NCBI GenBank assembly: GCA_004557035.1
Contig: SFFB01000018.1
Coordinates: forward strand, 1 to 36,948
Direction: 5' to 3'
Source of the DNA: Bacteroidales bacterium
GTDB lineage: Bacteria > Bacteroidota > Bacteroidia > Bacteroidales > Bacteroidaceae
DNA: 36,948 nt
The translations under genes and the position numbers were made by a program. The stretch's first letter is position 1. Each line of letters begins with the position of its first letter. Shown in pieces: positions 23,868 to 31,857 of this stretch. A model generated the notes under the pieces. That model made no database searches, had not been told where the DNA came from, and saw only the letters and a program-made list of their open reading frames with translations.

Positions 23868-25235
23868 ATGGTAGTTTACATCGTACTTGCTTTTATCGTG
23901 GGCTATCTGTGTATAGCCCTTGAGAGCGTACTGAAAGTCAACAAAGCTGCGCCGGCTCTGCTGATGTGCGTGGCCTGCTGGGTGCTTTATATGATAGACC
24001 CGGCCCCGTTCGTCGCAATGACACATGCCGGCGCTTGGGCAGAGTTTACTCGAGAGTTTCAAGGCACGGGCAGTGCCGTGTCGGCCTTTGTGAGCGAGCA
24101 TATCTTGCTCTCACACCTGGGCGACACGTGTGAAATCTTGTTCTTCCTGATGGGGGCTATGACCATCGTGGAAATCATCGATGCCAACGGCGGATTTAAC
24201 TTTGTGCGCGACTCTCTGCAAACCACCAGCAAACGCAAACTGCTCTGGCGCATTACGTTCATGACGTTTTTCCTTTCGGCCGTGCTCGACAACCTCACCA
24301 CCAGCATCGTGATGATCATGGTGTTGCGCAAGCTCGTGAGCGACAACCGCGACCGTATGCTCTACGCCAGCCTCATCATCATCGCCGCCAACGCCGGTGG
24401 CGCTTTTTCGCCCATAGGCGACGTGACCACCATTATGCTTTGGATTAAAGGCAACATCACCACTGTGGGCGTCATCAAAGAGGTGCTTATCCCCTCTATT
24501 ATGGCAGCTGCTGTGCCGGCCTTGATTTTGCAGTTCCATCTCAAAGGCCAATTGCCCCCAGCCGAACATGCCACTGAGGGCGACGCTCTGCACTTTTCGG
24601 CCGTTGAGCGCAAGGTGGTGTTTTGGGTAGGCGTGGGCGGATTGATCTTTGTGCCCATCTTCCGTTTCCTCACTGGCCTGCCGCCGTTTATGGGCATCTT
24701 GCTCGTGCTTGGTCTGCTCTGGACCGTCACCGAGGTGTTTTACCGGTCTAAAGGTCACATCGAGGAACCTATGCAGCAACGCGTCACCGAACTGTTGCGC
24801 CGCATCGATATGAGCACCATCCTGTTCTTCCTCGGTATCTTGATGGCCGTGGCCGTGCTGGCCGAAACCGGCGTGCTCTCCGGCTTTGGCGTCTGGCTCA
24901 ACGACTCCACCGGCGGCAATCACTATATGGTGACCGGCGTCATCGGCGTGGTGTCGAGCATCGTGGACAACGTGCCCCTTGTGGCCGGTTGTATGGGTAT
25001 GTATCCCATCGGCGCAGACGACTTTGCCGTTGACGGCATTTTCTGGCAACTCTTGGCCTACTGTGCCGGTGTGGGTGGTTCGATGCTCATCATCGGTTCG
25101 GCCGCCGGCGTCATCGTCATGGGATTGGAAAAGATCTCATTTGGCTGGTATCTGCGTCACATCACGTGGATCGCTTTCGCCGGCTATCTTGCCGGTATGG
25201 GCACCTACTGGCTGGAAAAAGCCTGCGGGTTGTAA
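23868..25235 (+). CDS. nhaD: Na+/H+ antiporter NhaD
   Basis: A 455-residue inner-membrane antiporter with about 12 hydrophobic segments, of the NhaD/arsenite permease superfamily. Marks of the group are FFLSAVLDNLTTSIVMIMVLRKL (near residues 140-162), ANAGGAFSPIGDVTTIMLWIKG (about 172-193) and SSIVDNVPLVAGCMGMYPIG near the C-terminus. NhaD exchanges Na+ or Li+ for H+ and helps in pH and salt balance. The promoter is in the repeat module just upstream; the beta-barrel gene follows after 53 bp and may share the transcript. Confidence 0.95.
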   Translation: MVVYIVLAFIVGYLCIALESVLKVNKAAPALLMCVACWVLYMIDPAPFVAMTHAGAWAEFTREFQGTGSAVSAFVSEHILLSHLGDTCEILFFLMGAMTIVEIIDANGGFNFVRDSLQTTSKRKLLWRITFMTFFLSAVLDNLTTSIVMIMVLRKLVSDNRDRMLYASLIIIAANAGGAFSPIGDVTTIMLWIKGNITTVGVIKEVLIPSIMAAAVPALILQFHLKGQLPPAEHATEGDALHFSAVERKVVFWVGVGGLIFVPIFRFLTGLPPFMGILLVLGLLWTVTEVFYRSKGHIEEPMQQRVTELLRRIDMSTILFFLGILMAVAVLAETGVLSGFGVWLNDSTGGNHYMVTGVIGVVSSIVDNVPLVAGCMGMYPIGADDFAVDGIFWQLLAYCAGVGGSMLIIGSAAGVIVMGLEKISFGWYLRHITWIAFAGYLAGMGTYWLEKACGL

Positions 25236-25288
25236 TCACTCCTTGCCCCACAAAAAAATAATACCACTAACCAAACCATAAGATTCGT

Positions 25289-25945
25289 ATGAAAAAGTAT
25301 CTCATCGGCCTCTTGCTGCTCGTGTCGACCGCTTGGGCCACTCCCGCACGCGCCATCGGTTTTGACTGGGGTGTGACTGCCGGTCTCAACCTTACCAAAC
25401 TCAATCTGAAAAACGATGCCAAGACCGTATTCTCCAGCGACAACCGCGCCGGCTGGTTTATGGGTCTGAAAGGCAACTTGAGCATTGGCCTGGGCTTCGG
25501 TGTGGACGCCTCTTTGCTCTATTCACAGCAGAAATACAACCTCGACGTGGCCGAGTCGGTCGGTGTACTCCAGAGCGAAAGCAAAACGGCACGTGCCATT
25601 GCTATCCCTCTCAACCTGCGCTACAACATCGGCCTTGGCGGCATCGCGTCGGTCTTCATCACCACCGGTCCGCAGTTTGACTTCAACATCGGTTCGCGCA
25701 ACTGGAACATCTTCAGCAGCAGCTACACAGGCAACAACGGTCTCTTCAAGACCGAAAACATGACCACCTCGTGGAACATTGGCGCCGGCATCAAGGTGAT
25801 GGACCGTGTGGAACTGGGCCTCGGCTACAATTTCGGCCTGGGTAAGGTGGCTGAAACTGCCCTCTCCAACATCTCTGCCCACAATATCAAAAGTGACGAT
25901 CTCAAAGCCAACACCTTCAAAGTGTCGCTGGCCATCTATCTCTAA
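25289..25945 (+). CDS. Outer-membrane beta-barrel protein, PorT-like
   Basis: A 218-residue exported protein. The signal peptide ends near ATPARA-IG (residue 23). The mature part alternates polar and hydrophobic residues with WGVTAGLNLTKLNL at the start, LGLGYNFGLGKV late, and a C-terminal VSLAIYL ending in a hydrophobic residue, all as in outer-membrane beta-barrels of the PorT/OMP_b-brl_2 type. About eight strands are likely. The function is unknown, and a type IX secretion role should not be assumed from the name. Confidence 0.82.
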   Translation: MKKYLIGLLLLVSTAWATPARAIGFDWGVTAGLNLTKLNLKNDAKTVFSSDNRAGWFMGLKGNLSIGLGFGVDASLLYSQQKYNLDVAESVGVLQSESKTARAIAIPLNLRYNIGLGGIASVFITTGPQFDFNIGSRNWNIFSSSYTGNNGLFKTENMTTSWNIGAGIKVMDRVELGLGYNFGLGKVAETALSNISAHNIKSDDLKANTFKVSLAIYL

Positions 25946-25949
25946 CAAT

Positions 25950-26037
25950 TAACTTTGCAGAGACAAAGAGACTAAAAGACAAAAAGTGGCTTGGCCGCTA
26001 AATCTCTCTTAGTCTCTTAAACTCTTAGACTCAAATT
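25950..26037 (+). repeat. -7 box followed by AGACTAAAAG hairpin repeat
   Basis: TAACTTTG (25950-25957) lies just after the beta-barrel stop. It is followed by AAGAGACTAA (25966-25975), a core GTGGCTTGGCCGCT and TTAGTCTCTT (26009-26018), a perfect 10-bp inverted repeat. If the box is a promoter, the hairpin sits in the leader of the small monooxygenase gene. The same family lies at 27.2, 28.8 and 33.9 kb. Confidence 0.6.
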
Positions 26038-26322
26038 ATGCTTAGAATAAACTGTTTTTTTAAAGCAAACGAGGGCAAATATGCCGAAGCCCTCGAGGCC
26101 GCTCTGGCCCTGACGGCAGCCTCTCGCGCAGACAAGGGTTGTGTCTCTTACGACACCTTTGAAAGCGCCACTCAACCCGACGTGTTTATGATTTGCGAAA
26201 CATGGACCGACGCCGACGCTCTGGCTGCTCACATGGGCGCCGACCATTTCAAACAATACGTTGGCCAGCTCAAGGAACTCGGACTCATCAAGATTGAGCA
26301 GTTTGATTTCCCCGCAAAATAA
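26038..26322 (+). CDS. Antibiotic biosynthesis monooxygenase (ABM) domain protein
   Basis: A 94-residue protein of the ABM/YgiN fold. The pattern is typical: CFFKANEGKYAEALEAALAL, then ADKGCVSYDTFESATQPDVFMICETWTDADALAAHMGADHFKQYV, with the usual E-W and H...HF positions. Family members include quinol monooxygenases and small dimeric enzymes of unclear role. The substrate is unknown. The leader holds the AGACTAAAAG repeat. Confidence 0.87.
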   Translation: MLRINCFFKANEGKYAEALEAALALTAASRADKGCVSYDTFESATQPDVFMICETWTDADALAAHMGADHFKQYVGQLKELGLIKIEQFDFPAK

Positions 26323-26390
26323 CGCGTTAAAAGAAGAGACGAAAGAATTAAAAAGCGTCCAAGCAACGCTATTAGTCTTTCAAACTAAAA

Positions 26391-26446
26391 AAATCCCCTC
26401 CCTCGCCGGTCGCCATCAAGACGCTGCGAGAGAAGGGATTTCTCCT
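26391..26446. terminator. Bidirectional terminator
   Basis: AAATCCC (26391-26397) pairs with GGGATTT (26435-26441), with CTCGC/GCGAG pairing inside. An A-run precedes it and a T-run follows, so it can end both the monooxygenase gene (+) and the Spy-like gene (-). Confidence 0.75.
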
Positions 26447-26482
26447 TTTTATTACAATGTAGAACGACGATTGTCTCTTTGT

Positions 26483-26995
26483 TTAGAAATCTCCGCCGGG
26501 GAAACCGCCACCTCCGGGGAAGCCGCCTTGATGTCCGCCGCCATGGCTTGCGCCACGGTTAGCTCCGGCGCCTGAGGCACCGGCGTTTTGGCGGGAAGGA
26601 GCCGGTGTGGCAAAAATCTTGAGCAGTTGCACTTGAGTGAGCTTCTCAGACAGGCGCTTGTAATAGACGCGCTTGAGAGCCACTTCGCGCTCGGCGGCGC
26701 TGAAGATGTCTTCGATGCGCTCGGCAGCCTGAAGTTCGGTGAGCTCTTCGCGTTTCTTTTCACGGGTCTGCTCAGTGTCGCCAAGACGTTTGACAGAGCG
26801 GAGCGTGTCTTGCATTTCCACATAAATGGGCTTGAACCACTCTGCCGTGGCGTCGTCGAGTTTGAGCCGTTGGGCCATAGCCTCGGCCAGTTTCTCCGTG
26901 CGGGCTTTGCTGTCGCCGCGTTTGTCGTTTCGCTGTGCTACGGCCGGCAGGGCCAGTGTGCAAGCCATCAAGATGATAAAAAGTGTCTTTCTCAT
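26483..26995 (-). CDS. Spy/CpxP-like periplasmic protein with Gly-rich tail
   Basis: A 170-residue exported protein. The signal peptide ends after LPAVA (residue 20). The central part is charged and helical (AEAMAQRLKLDDATAEWFKPIYVEMQD and later EREVALKRVYYKRLSEKLTQVQLLKIF), resembling the hairpin helices of Spy/CpxP chaperones. The last ~35 residues are rich in Gly, His and Ala (SHGGGHQGGFPGGGGFPGGDF-type) and could bind metal or be disordered. A -7 box (TATCTTTGC, 27072-27064, minus) gives a leader of ~60 nt. The exact family is not sure. Confidence 0.75.
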   Translation of the reverse strand: MRKTLFIILMACTLALPAVAQRNDKRGDSKARTEKLAEAMAQRLKLDDATAEWFKPIYVEMQDTLRSVKRLGDTEQTREKKREELTELQAAERIEDIFSAAEREVALKRVYYKRLSEKLTQVQLLKIFATPAPSRQNAGASGAGANRGASHGGGHQGGFPGGGGFPGGDF

Positions 26996-27063
26996 GTTGG
27001 TTAGTTTGGTTTAGTTATGTGAGTAGTTAATGGAGTGTTGTGATGTTTTCTTTGAATGACAGT

Positions 27064-27072
27064 GCAAAGATA
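27064..27072 (-). promoter_or_regulatory. -7 box of the Spy-like gene
   Basis: TATCTTTGC on the minus strand, about 70 bp before ATG 26995. Confidence 0.55.
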
Positions 27073-27163
27073 GGCAGTCGTCTCGGCGCGTGCCAAACAA
27101 ACTCGACGTGTGGCGGTTTTTAATAGACGAAGAGGGACCAAAGAGGGATTTTCCGTATGCGGA

Positions 27164-27197
27164 TTGTGGGTCATTGTGTTGTTTTTCATTAACTTCG
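27164..27197 (+). promoter_or_regulatory. Probable mnmA promoter
   Basis: TTGT (27164-27167) and TAACTTCG (27190-27197) with a 22-bp spacer, slightly long. It would give a leader of ~180 nt that carries the AGACTAAAAG repeats. Confidence 0.5.
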
Positions 27198-27200
27198 CAG

Positions 27201-27354
27201 TCATAAAAAGTCTAAGAGACTAAAAGACGAAGAGACTAAGAGTTTGAGCGGCCAAGCTCACTCTTTGTCTCAAAGTCTAAAAGACTAAAAGTCAAAAAGA
27301 CAAAAAGTGGCTTGGCCGCTAAATCTCTCTTAGTCTCTTGGTCTCTTTGTCTTA
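27201..27354. repeat. Double AGACTAAAAG repeat with inverted cores
   Basis: The purine-rich left parts (AGTCTAAGAGACTAAAAGAC) and pyrimidine-rich right parts (TCTCTTAGTCTCTT) flank two cores in opposite orientation: AGCGGCCAAGC (27247-27257) and GCTTGGCCGCT (27310-27320). The right half (about 27285-27340) is nearly the same as 25970-26020. Confidence 0.7.
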
Positions 27355-27382
27355 CCATTTCCCAAAACAACGGAGAAGCACA

Positions 27383-28483
27383 ATGAATAAACGCATACTT
27401 GTGGCGATGTCGGGCGGCACAGACAGTTCGGCCGTGTGCCTGATGCTCCAAGAGCAGGGCTATGAGGTGGTGGGCATGACGATGCGCGTGTGGGACCTTC
27501 CCCGACAATTCCAAGACGACGCTACCGAACCCGATTTTATCCATCGGGCCAAAACTCTGGCCCACAAGCTGGGCATTGACCACTACGTGGTCGATGTGCG
27601 CGAAGCGTTCAAAGAGCGCATCGTCAACTATTTCATCCAAGAATACACCTCAGGCCGTACACCCAACCCCTGCGTGATGTGCAATCGCGACTTCAAATTT
27701 CGCCTGATGCAAGAGATGGCCGACCGTTTGGGGTGCGACCAAATGGCCACGGGTCATTATGTCAAGACAGAGCGGCGTGGCGACGACGTCTACCTGCTTA
27801 TGGGCGACGACGCAGGCAAAGACCAGAGTTATTTCCTTTGGCGTGTGCCCCAAGCGACGCTGCGCCGCTGTGTGTTCCCGTTGGGTGGTATGCACAAGGC
27901 CGACGTACGGCGCTATCTGGCCGACCGGCAGTTTGAAGAGCCGGCTCGACTATCGGAGTCAATGGAAGTGTGTTTTGTGGAGGCCGACTATCGGGATTTC
28001 CTCAAAGCCCAATGTCCCGGCTTGGCCGAACAGGTGGCCGGAGGATGGTTCACCGACACCACCGGCCGACGCCTCGGCCAACATGTCGGCGTCCCGTTCT
28101 ACACCGTGGGGCAGCGCAAAGGTTTGGGCATAGCCCTTGGCCATCCGGCTTATGTGTTGCGTCTCAACGCCGAGCGCAATACGATTGTATTGGGAGAGGC
28201 CAAAGACTTGGAGACTCGTCTGTTTTTTGTGGAAGACGCGCTCTGGGTGAATGAACAAGAGGCCACCCACACCGCAGATCTCACTGTGAGAATACGTTAC
28301 CACTCACACCCCGTGTCTTGTCGCATCCGTCGCCTCGACGACGGCCGATGGCTGGTGGAAACGGCAGAGCCCGTCAGTGCCGTCACACCCGGCCAGACCG
28401 CAGCATTTTATGCCGGCAAACGCCTCTTGGGCGGTGCCGTCATCGCTTCACAAAAAGGCATCGGGGCTTTTGCAAAAGGATGA
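27383..28483 (+). CDS. mnmA: tRNA-specific 2-thiouridylase MnmA
   Basis: A 366-residue enzyme that makes the 2-thiouridine at position 34 of Lys, Glu and Gln tRNAs. The PP-loop is MSGGTDSSA (usually SGGVDSS). The catalytic cysteines are Cys97 in PNPCVMCN and Cys197 in SMEVCFV, with GHYVKTE and GKDQSYFLWRV between them. The central and C-terminal beta-barrel domains follow (HVGVPFYTVGQRKGLGIA, VTPGQTAAFY). ATG 27383 is chosen over the in-frame ATG at 27338, whose added residues fall in the repeat. Bacteroidales often carry two MnmA-like genes, so a second copy may exist elsewhere. Confidence 0.95.
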   Translation: MNKRILVAMSGGTDSSAVCLMLQEQGYEVVGMTMRVWDLPRQFQDDATEPDFIHRAKTLAHKLGIDHYVVDVREAFKERIVNYFIQEYTSGRTPNPCVMCNRDFKFRLMQEMADRLGCDQMATGHYVKTERRGDDVYLLMGDDAGKDQSYFLWRVPQATLRRCVFPLGGMHKADVRRYLADRQFEEPARLSESMEVCFVEADYRDFLKAQCPGLAEQVAGGWFTDTTGRRLGQHVGVPFYTVGQRKGLGIALGHPAYVLRLNAERNTIVLGEAKDLETRLFFVEDALWVNEQEATHTADLTVRIRYHSHPVSCRIRRLDDGRWLVETAEPVSAVTPGQTAAFYAGKRLLGGAVIASQKGIGAFAKG

Positions 28484-28635
28484 GTATAAAAGTCTAAAAC
28501 TACTTGTTTGATTGTTATGCCGAGTGTAGCCGATTTCTCAAAGAAGAGGAGGGAGGCGGAACCAAAAGACTAAATAATAAGCATGAATAAAACCAATATG
28601 AGTAAGGTTATCATAATAAACAAATCTTTTGCCTT
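28484..28635. other. Intergenic stretch after mnmA
   Basis: AT-rich, with stray AGTCTAAAA and AAAGACTAAA fragments of the repeat family. No gene or good terminator seen. Confidence 0.4.
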
Positions 28636-28721
28636 TACAGGGCGAATATAATCGGCTATGCCTACCTAGGGTGCCGTTCGCTACGCTCACTCTGCCCTGG
28701 GCTATGGTCTTGTTGGCCCTT
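28636..28721. repeat. REP-like palindrome, diverged copy
   Basis: CAGGGC (28638-28643), GGCTAT, CCTAGGGTG, then CCCTGGGCTAT and GGCCCT (28715-28720) form an imperfect inverted repeat. The parts resemble the outer arms of the 18.9-kb element (CCCTGAAAGGGC, ATAATAGCCCAGG). It is followed directly by a promoter module, as at 19.1 kb. Confidence 0.55.
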
Positions 28722-28727
28722 CATAAA

Positions 28728-28797
28728 TGCAAGTTGGGCTGCGGCTCGGCAATTGAAACAAGTTTCATTGCTCTCGCCTTGCGCCAACTTTCAGGCC
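28728..28797 (+). repeat. Promoter-bearing repeat module, decayed copy
   Basis: GCAAGTTGGGCTGCGGCTCGGC, a palindrome GAAACAAGTTTC (near 28754-28765), then CTTGCGCCAACTTTC. The -7 box reads CAACTTTC, so it is probably weak. The palindrome has changed on both arms (G..C in place of A..T), keeping its symmetry. Confidence 0.65.
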
Positions 28798-28850
28798 GTA
28801 TTTGGCCGCTCAAACTCTTTGTCTCTTTGACTCTTTGACTTTTTGTTCCC
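28798..28850. repeat. Half copy of the AGACTAAAAG/core repeat
   Basis: TTGGCCGCTCAAACTC (28802-28817) is the core, followed by CTTTGTCTCTTTGAC-type pyrimidine repeats, 14 bp before ATG 28864. Confidence 0.6.
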
Positions 28851-28863
28851 CCACCATACACCT

Positions 28864-30321
28864 ATGACTAAATACGCATTTACCCTTATCATCTTCTTGC
28901 TCGGCCTCATACCGCAGCATGCAGCGGCCCAGTCTCCGGAGGAAGAGTTGTTCTTGATGGAACCCGACGCGGATGGCGCTGAGGGACATTTCACTCCCGA
29001 CATATTCCGCTATCGCATCTGCTTCAAAGACAAGGCCGGTAGCCCCTATTCGCTTGAGCGTCCGGAAGAGTTTCTTTCGGTCAAGTCGTTGGCCCGCCGA
29101 GAGAAGTTTGGTCTGAAAGTAGACGAATACGACCTCCCCGTGTCACCAGCCTATTTGAAACACTTGCGCGACAAAGGCTTCAGGGTGCTCCATCAAAGCA
29201 AATGGAACAATTCTGCCGTCATCGAAACCACTGATACACTCGGCGCTGAAAGCCTGCAAGAGGTCGATTTCATCGCGTCGGTCACGCGAGTATGGCAGGC
29301 TATGCAGAAGAAAGAAGAAGATTCTACATTAGATTACCTCACCGGTTTTCCCGTCCCCGACCTTACGGCAGACACCACCCGCAGCGTTTCGCCCTATGGC
29401 CCCAATCCCCATCAGGTGGCCCATCTCGGCGTGGACAGTCTCCATGCCATCGGCTTGAGAGGTCAAGGCGTCACCATCGCCGTCATCGACGGTGGTTTCA
29501 AGAGCGCCAACCGCATTGCGGGACTGAGAGGGGTGAACATCGTGGGCACAAAAAACTTTGTGGACACAGGCGATATCTACGCCACCAGCGGCGACCACGG
29601 CACTATGGTGCTCTCTTGTCTCGCCGCCTTCCAGCCCTTCCAACTCATCGGCACTGCACCCGGAGCAGACTATTATCTGATATTGAGTGAAGACCGAGCG
29701 TCTGAATACCCCGTTGAAGAAGACGCCTGGTGTGCCGCCATCGAATATGCCGACAGCGTCGGCGTCGACCTTGTCAACTCTTCGTTGGGCTACACGCAGT
29801 TTGACACAGAGACAATGAACCATACCTATCAAGACCTCGACGGTCAGACAGCCCCCTGCAGCCGTGCTGCCTCGTTGGCGGCAAGCCGGGGTATAGTGGT
29901 GGTGAACAGTGCCGGCAACAGCGGCAACGACACGTGGAAACTCATTGGCACCCCGGCCGATGGTCGCGACATCTTGGCCGTTGGAGCTGTGGACGATAAA
30001 GGGCTGAACACGTTTTTCTCGTCGCTCGGTCCGTCAATAGATGGCCGCATCAAGCCCGACGTGATGGCCATGGGAGACGAAGTGTGGGTCTACGACTCTG
30101 AGGGACAGCTCACTCAAGCCGACGGCACCTCCTTTGCCTCGCCCCTGCTCTGTGGCGGTGTGGCCTGTCTGATGCAGGCATTCCCCACAATGAAGCCCAC
30201 CGAAATCATCCGGCTGGTGAAATCCTCCGGCCACAACGCGCAACATCCCGACAACGTCTTCGGCTATGGCATCCCCAATCTTTGGAAGGCGTATGTTCGT
30301 ATGAGTCAAACACACCCATGA
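28864..30321 (+). CDS. Subtilisin-family (S8) serine protease
   Basis: A 485-residue exported protease. Residues 1-22 are a signal peptide (ending AAAQ). A ~150-residue N-terminal region precedes the catalytic domain and may act as a propeptide. The triad is Asp209 (AVIDGG), His245 (GDHGTMV) and Ser423 (GTSFASP), with NSAGNSG as the oxyanion region. The protein ends soon after the catalytic domain, so no C-terminal type IX sorting domain is seen. ATG 28864 is chosen; the in-frame TTG at 28843 lies in the repeat. Its stop overlaps the xseA start (ATGA), which is an odd pairing for a secreted protease. Confidence 0.92.
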   Translation: MTKYAFTLIIFLLGLIPQHAAAQSPEEELFLMEPDADGAEGHFTPDIFRYRICFKDKAGSPYSLERPEEFLSVKSLARREKFGLKVDEYDLPVSPAYLKHLRDKGFRVLHQSKWNNSAVIETTDTLGAESLQEVDFIASVTRVWQAMQKKEEDSTLDYLTGFPVPDLTADTTRSVSPYGPNPHQVAHLGVDSLHAIGLRGQGVTIAVIDGGFKSANRIAGLRGVNIVGTKNFVDTGDIYATSGDHGTMVLSCLAAFQPFQLIGTAPGADYYLILSEDRASEYPVEEDAWCAAIEYADSVGVDLVNSSLGYTQFDTETMNHTYQDLDGQTAPCSRAASLAASRGIVVVNSAGNSGNDTWKLIGTPADGRDILAVGAVDDKGLNTFFSSLGPSIDGRIKPDVMAMGDEVWVYDSEGQLTQADGTSFASPLLCGGVACLMQAFPTMKPTEIIRLVKSSGHNAQHPDNVFGYGIPNLWKAYVRMSQTHP

Positions 30322-31646
30322 GCACTCCCATCTCTCTTCATCAACTGCTCTGTGAAGTCGGCGACACTATTCACACACAGATGCCCGACACTCGTCTCGT
30401 CACAGCCGAGATAAGCAACCTATGTGCCCATAGCAACGGCAACTGCTATATGGAACTGATCGAGAAAGGGACGTCGCAAACGGGCTTTGTGGCCAAGGCC
30501 AGATCCATTATCTACCGCAGCATCTATCCGCTGGTGGCTTTGAACTTCGAACAGGCCACCGGCAGGCCACTGGCAGTCGGCATGAAGGTGCTTATGGAAG
30601 TAAAGGTGGCATTTCATGCTATCTATGGCCTTCAGCTCGACGTGCGCGTCATCGATCCGGCTTATACACTTGGAGAAGATGCACGTCGACAACGCGAAAT
30701 CATCGCCATGCTCGAAGCCGACGGCGTGGTGGGGCTCAACAAAGAACTTCACCTGCCACGCCCCATACGGCGTATTGCCGTGATTTCGACTGCTTCGGCA
30801 GCCGGATATGGCGACTTCTGCAAACAATTGCAGCAATCGGGCTTCCCGTTCCACACCAAGCTCTTTGCCGCCACCATGCAGGGCGAAAAGGTGGAGAGAG
30901 AAGTCATCGCTGCGCTCAACGCCATTGCCGACGAAATGGAAAGTTGGGACGTGGTGGTGGTGATACGTGGTGGAGGCGCCGCCAGCGACTTGGCCGGATT
31001 TAACGCTTATGAGTTGGCTACCAACATTGCCCAGTTCCCCCTCCCCGTGTTCTCGGGAATAGGCCACGAACGCGACGACACCATCGTGGACCTCGTGGCC
31101 CACACACGTTTCAAAACTCCCACGGCCGTGGCGGCTTTCCTCATAGAGCAATACCGCGAAGAAACTCATCGGGTGGTGCAGTTGGCCGAACGGATTGGCC
31201 GCGCTGTAGAGCTGCGGCTCAGTGCCGAAACGTCACGCCTGCGCCTTGTGGGCGTGAAGTGGCAAAAGGCCGTGGCAGACGTGAAAAGCCGCAGCCGCAG
31301 TCGCCTCAGTGTGTTGCGCTCGCGACTTGACATTGGGGCTGTCGGCATCGTCAGACAACACAGAGAGCAGAACGCAACCCTCTGTGTGTGGCTGAAAAGA
31401 ACCCTCCAAAACAGCCTCTCCGCCGAGAAAAACCGGCTGGCGTTAATCCGAAAGACTACACAAATGGCCGACCCTGCCCGAGTGTTGGCTTTGGGCTTCA
31501 GTTACACCACGTCGGGCGGCAAAACCATTCGCAGCGTGACGGAAGCAAAAGCTGGCGACCTCATAGTCACCCACCTCGCCGACGGAAGCCTCCATAGTCG
31601 CGTGGTGGAGAAAAATGAGAAATTGAACAATCAAACAAACCCATAA
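30318..31646 (+). CDS. xseA: Exodeoxyribonuclease VII large subunit
   Basis: A 442-residue XseA, the catalytic subunit of exonuclease VII, which degrades single-stranded DNA from either end. The N-terminal OB fold (to ~100) is followed by the catalytic domain with RIAVISTASAAGYGDF, WDVVVVIRGGGAASDLAGFNAYELA and FSGIGHERDDTIVDLVAH, all clear family marks. A long coiled region and a short C-terminal DPARVLALGFSYTT complete it. It overlaps the S8 protease by four bases; xseB follows after 13 bp. Confidence 0.96.
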   Translation: MSTPISLHQLLCEVGDTIHTQMPDTRLVTAEISNLCAHSNGNCYMELIEKGTSQTGFVAKARSIIYRSIYPLVALNFEQATGRPLAVGMKVLMEVKVAFHAIYGLQLDVRVIDPAYTLGEDARRQREIIAMLEADGVVGLNKELHLPRPIRRIAVISTASAAGYGDFCKQLQQSGFPFHTKLFAATMQGEKVEREVIAALNAIADEMESWDVVVVIRGGGAASDLAGFNAYELATNIAQFPLPVFSGIGHERDDTIVDLVAHTRFKTPTAVAAFLIEQYREETHRVVQLAERIGRAVELRLSAETSRLRLVGVKWQKAVADVKSRSRSRLSVLRSRLDIGAVGIVRQHREQNATLCVWLKRTLQNSLSAEKNRLALIRKTTQMADPARVLALGFSYTTSGGKTIRSVTEAKAGDLIVTHLADGSLHSRVVEKNEKLNNQTNP

Positions 31647-31659
31647 ACAAAATCTAAAG

Positions 31660-31857
31660 ATGGAAAATCCGACTTCTTACGAACAAGCCCTCGAGCGTCT
31701 GAACGAAATCGTGGAGGGTATAGAACAAGGTACGGTCGACATTGACCACCTGACTGCCATGGTCAAAGAGGCACAGGCGTTGATTGCCTTCTGCCAAAGC
31801 AAACTCGAAGCCGTGGAAAACGACATAAAAAACACTCTCGAAGATGGGAAAGAATAA
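31660..31857 (+). CDS. xseB: Exodeoxyribonuclease VII small subunit
   Basis: A 65-residue XseB with the usual start SYEQALERLNEIVEGIEQG and a second helix (LTAMVKEAQALIAFCQSKL). It forms the helical coat of exonuclease VII with XseA. It overlaps trmB by 14 bp. Confidence 0.95.
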   Translation: MENPTSYEQALERLNEIVEGIEQGTVDIDHLTAMVKEAQALIAFCQSKLEAVENDIKNTLEDGKE

